This document shows, piece by piece, positions 63,374 through 64,000 of a stretch of 64,000 bases of DNA. The stretch spans positions 1,237,562 to 1,301,561 of the forward strand of contig AP031382.1 of assembly GCA_040371205.1 (NCBI GenBank), in the 5' to 3' direction. Position 1 is the first letter of the stretch. Each line of letters begins with the position of its first letter. A program made the translations under genes and the position numbers. The notes under the pieces were generated by a model. It saw only the letters and a program-made list of their open reading frames with translations. It did no database searches and had not been told where the DNA came from. The DNA comes from Rhodanobacter sp. (lineage in GTDB: Bacteria; Pseudomonadota; Gammaproteobacteria; Xanthomonadales; Rhodanobacteraceae).

Positions 63374-63504
63374 CGCATGATCAGTACGAACTTCGTTTTT
63401 CGGTGTACCGGTACCTGCTATCTGATCTACCCCTGATCGACGTGTTTACGGCATTGTTGCCGGGCAGAGAAAAGCATGTGACGGGCTAAGCCGGCCCGGC
63501 TTGC

Positions 63505-64000
63505 TCAACCGCCAACCACCACCGGCTCGGGCTCCAGGCGCACGCCGAATTTGGCATGCACGGCGGCGATCACCTTCTGTGCGAAGGCCCACAGTTCGCC
63601 GCCGCTGGCGTGGCCGTGGTTCACCAGTACCAGCGCGTGCCGGCTGGATATTCCGGCGTCGCCATCGCGCTGGCCCTTGAGGCCGGCGGCTTCGATCAGC
63701 CACGCGGCGGAGAGCTTGCTGTGGCCGTCGGCCTGCGGCCACGCGGGGAGTTCCGGGTGTTCGCGCTTCAGCGCTTCGGCCTGCGCGGCGTCGACCAGCG
63801 GGTTCTTGAAGAAGCTGCCGGCGTTGCCGATCACCGCGGGGGCGGGCAGCTTGCGCGTGCGCAGGCGCACCACGGCCTCGGCGACGTGGAACGGTGCGGG
63901 CCGCTCCACGCCCATGCGCGCGAGTTCCTCGCGGATGCCGGCGTAGTCGAGGCGCAGTTCGTGCGAGCGGGGCAGGGCGAAACGCACGGCGGTGACGATG
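63505..64000 (-). CDS. murB: UDP-N-acetylenolpyruvoylglucosamine reductase, C-terminal part
   Basis: It reduces UDP-GlcNAc-enolpyruvate to UDP-MurNAc with NADPH and FAD. The visible 165 residues hold the MurB C-terminal region: IGNAGSFFKNPLV (catalytic Ser in GSFFKNP), AAWLIEAAGLKGQRDGDAGI and HALVLVNHG. The start and FAD domain lie beyond 64000; the frame is open to the window edge (IVTAVRFALPRS). It is convergent with the pilin operon. Confidence 0.94.
   Translation of the reverse strand, partial: IVTAVRFALPRSHELRLDYAGIREELARMGVERPAPFHVAEAVVRLRTRKLPAPAVIGNAGSFFKNPLVDAAQAEALKREHPELPAWPQADGHSKLSAAWLIEAAGLKGQRDGDAGISSRHALVLVNHGHASGGELWAFAQKVIAAVHAKFGVRLEPEPVVVGG

Overview
The window looks like chromosomal DNA of a high-GC gammaproteobacterium of the Xanthomonadales, most likely Rhodanobacteraceae (Dyella, Rhodanobacter, Luteibacter or Frateuria type). 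Three observations support this: the conserved queG / nnr-tsaE-amiC-mutL block, the fimT-pilV-pilW-pilX-pilY1-pilE minor-pilin operon in the order usual for that order, and a candidate sRNA with C-rich loops like Xanthomonas sX13. The assignment comes from gene content and protein style, not from a database search. I see no rRNA, tRNA, IS element, prophage or CRISPR array. Coding density is very high, and many neighbours overlap by ATGA, TGATG or TAATG.

Layout. 1-9.1 kb: the end of a GGDEF protein, then a DAHP synthase gene behind a complete-looking aromatic attenuator (leader peptide, antiterminator, terminator), followed by housekeeping and metabolic genes (DUF1345, YajQ, HI0933-type flavoprotein, HIBADH-like dehydrogenase, UPF0178, PhzF), a rhomboid protease and two lipoproteins. 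9-16 kb: a cytochrome c, an esterase and a sterol desaturase-like protein, then a divergent locus with an EF-hand protein and an Asn/Gly-rich secreted protein on one side and an OmpR/EnvZ-like pair plus an esterase on the other. 16-28.5 kb: the candidate sRNA, pncB, divergent queG and nnr, tsaE, amidase, mutL, DUF1684, enoyl-CoA hydratase, FKBP, and a DUF1289-Nudix-sulfurtransferase operon.

28.6-41.7 kb is the most unusual region. A ketoacyl synthase/ACP pair lies divergent to an N-acyltransferase-like and an arginase-like gene. These converge on a four-gene operon (hydrolase, two half-size EamA/SMR transporters, DegT aminotransferase). Upstream of that operon, on the same strand, is a DevBCA-type ABC exporter with its own outer-membrane channel and two-component system. 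The chemistry suggests that an acylated or aminated envelope product is made and exported, but this is inference.

41.7-56.4 kb: M1 peptidase, a membrane protein, GNAT and SET proteins, M20 peptidase, YggS, an NlpC/P60 hydrolase, a second rhomboid, an APC permease, the glutathione-dependent formaldehyde pair (S-hydroxymethylglutathione dehydrogenase and S-formylglutathione hydrolase) and RapA. 56.6-63.3 kb: the type IV pilus minor-pilin operon, whose PilY1 carries an N-terminal L-type lectin-like domain in front of the usual propeller. The window ends inside murB.

Regulation visible in the sequence: the aromatic attenuator before aroG, extended -10 promoters placed so close to start codons that several mRNAs should be leaderless (queG, nnr, mutL, DUF1289), two good intrinsic terminators besides the attenuator, and a few palindromes that may be operators or REP-like elements.
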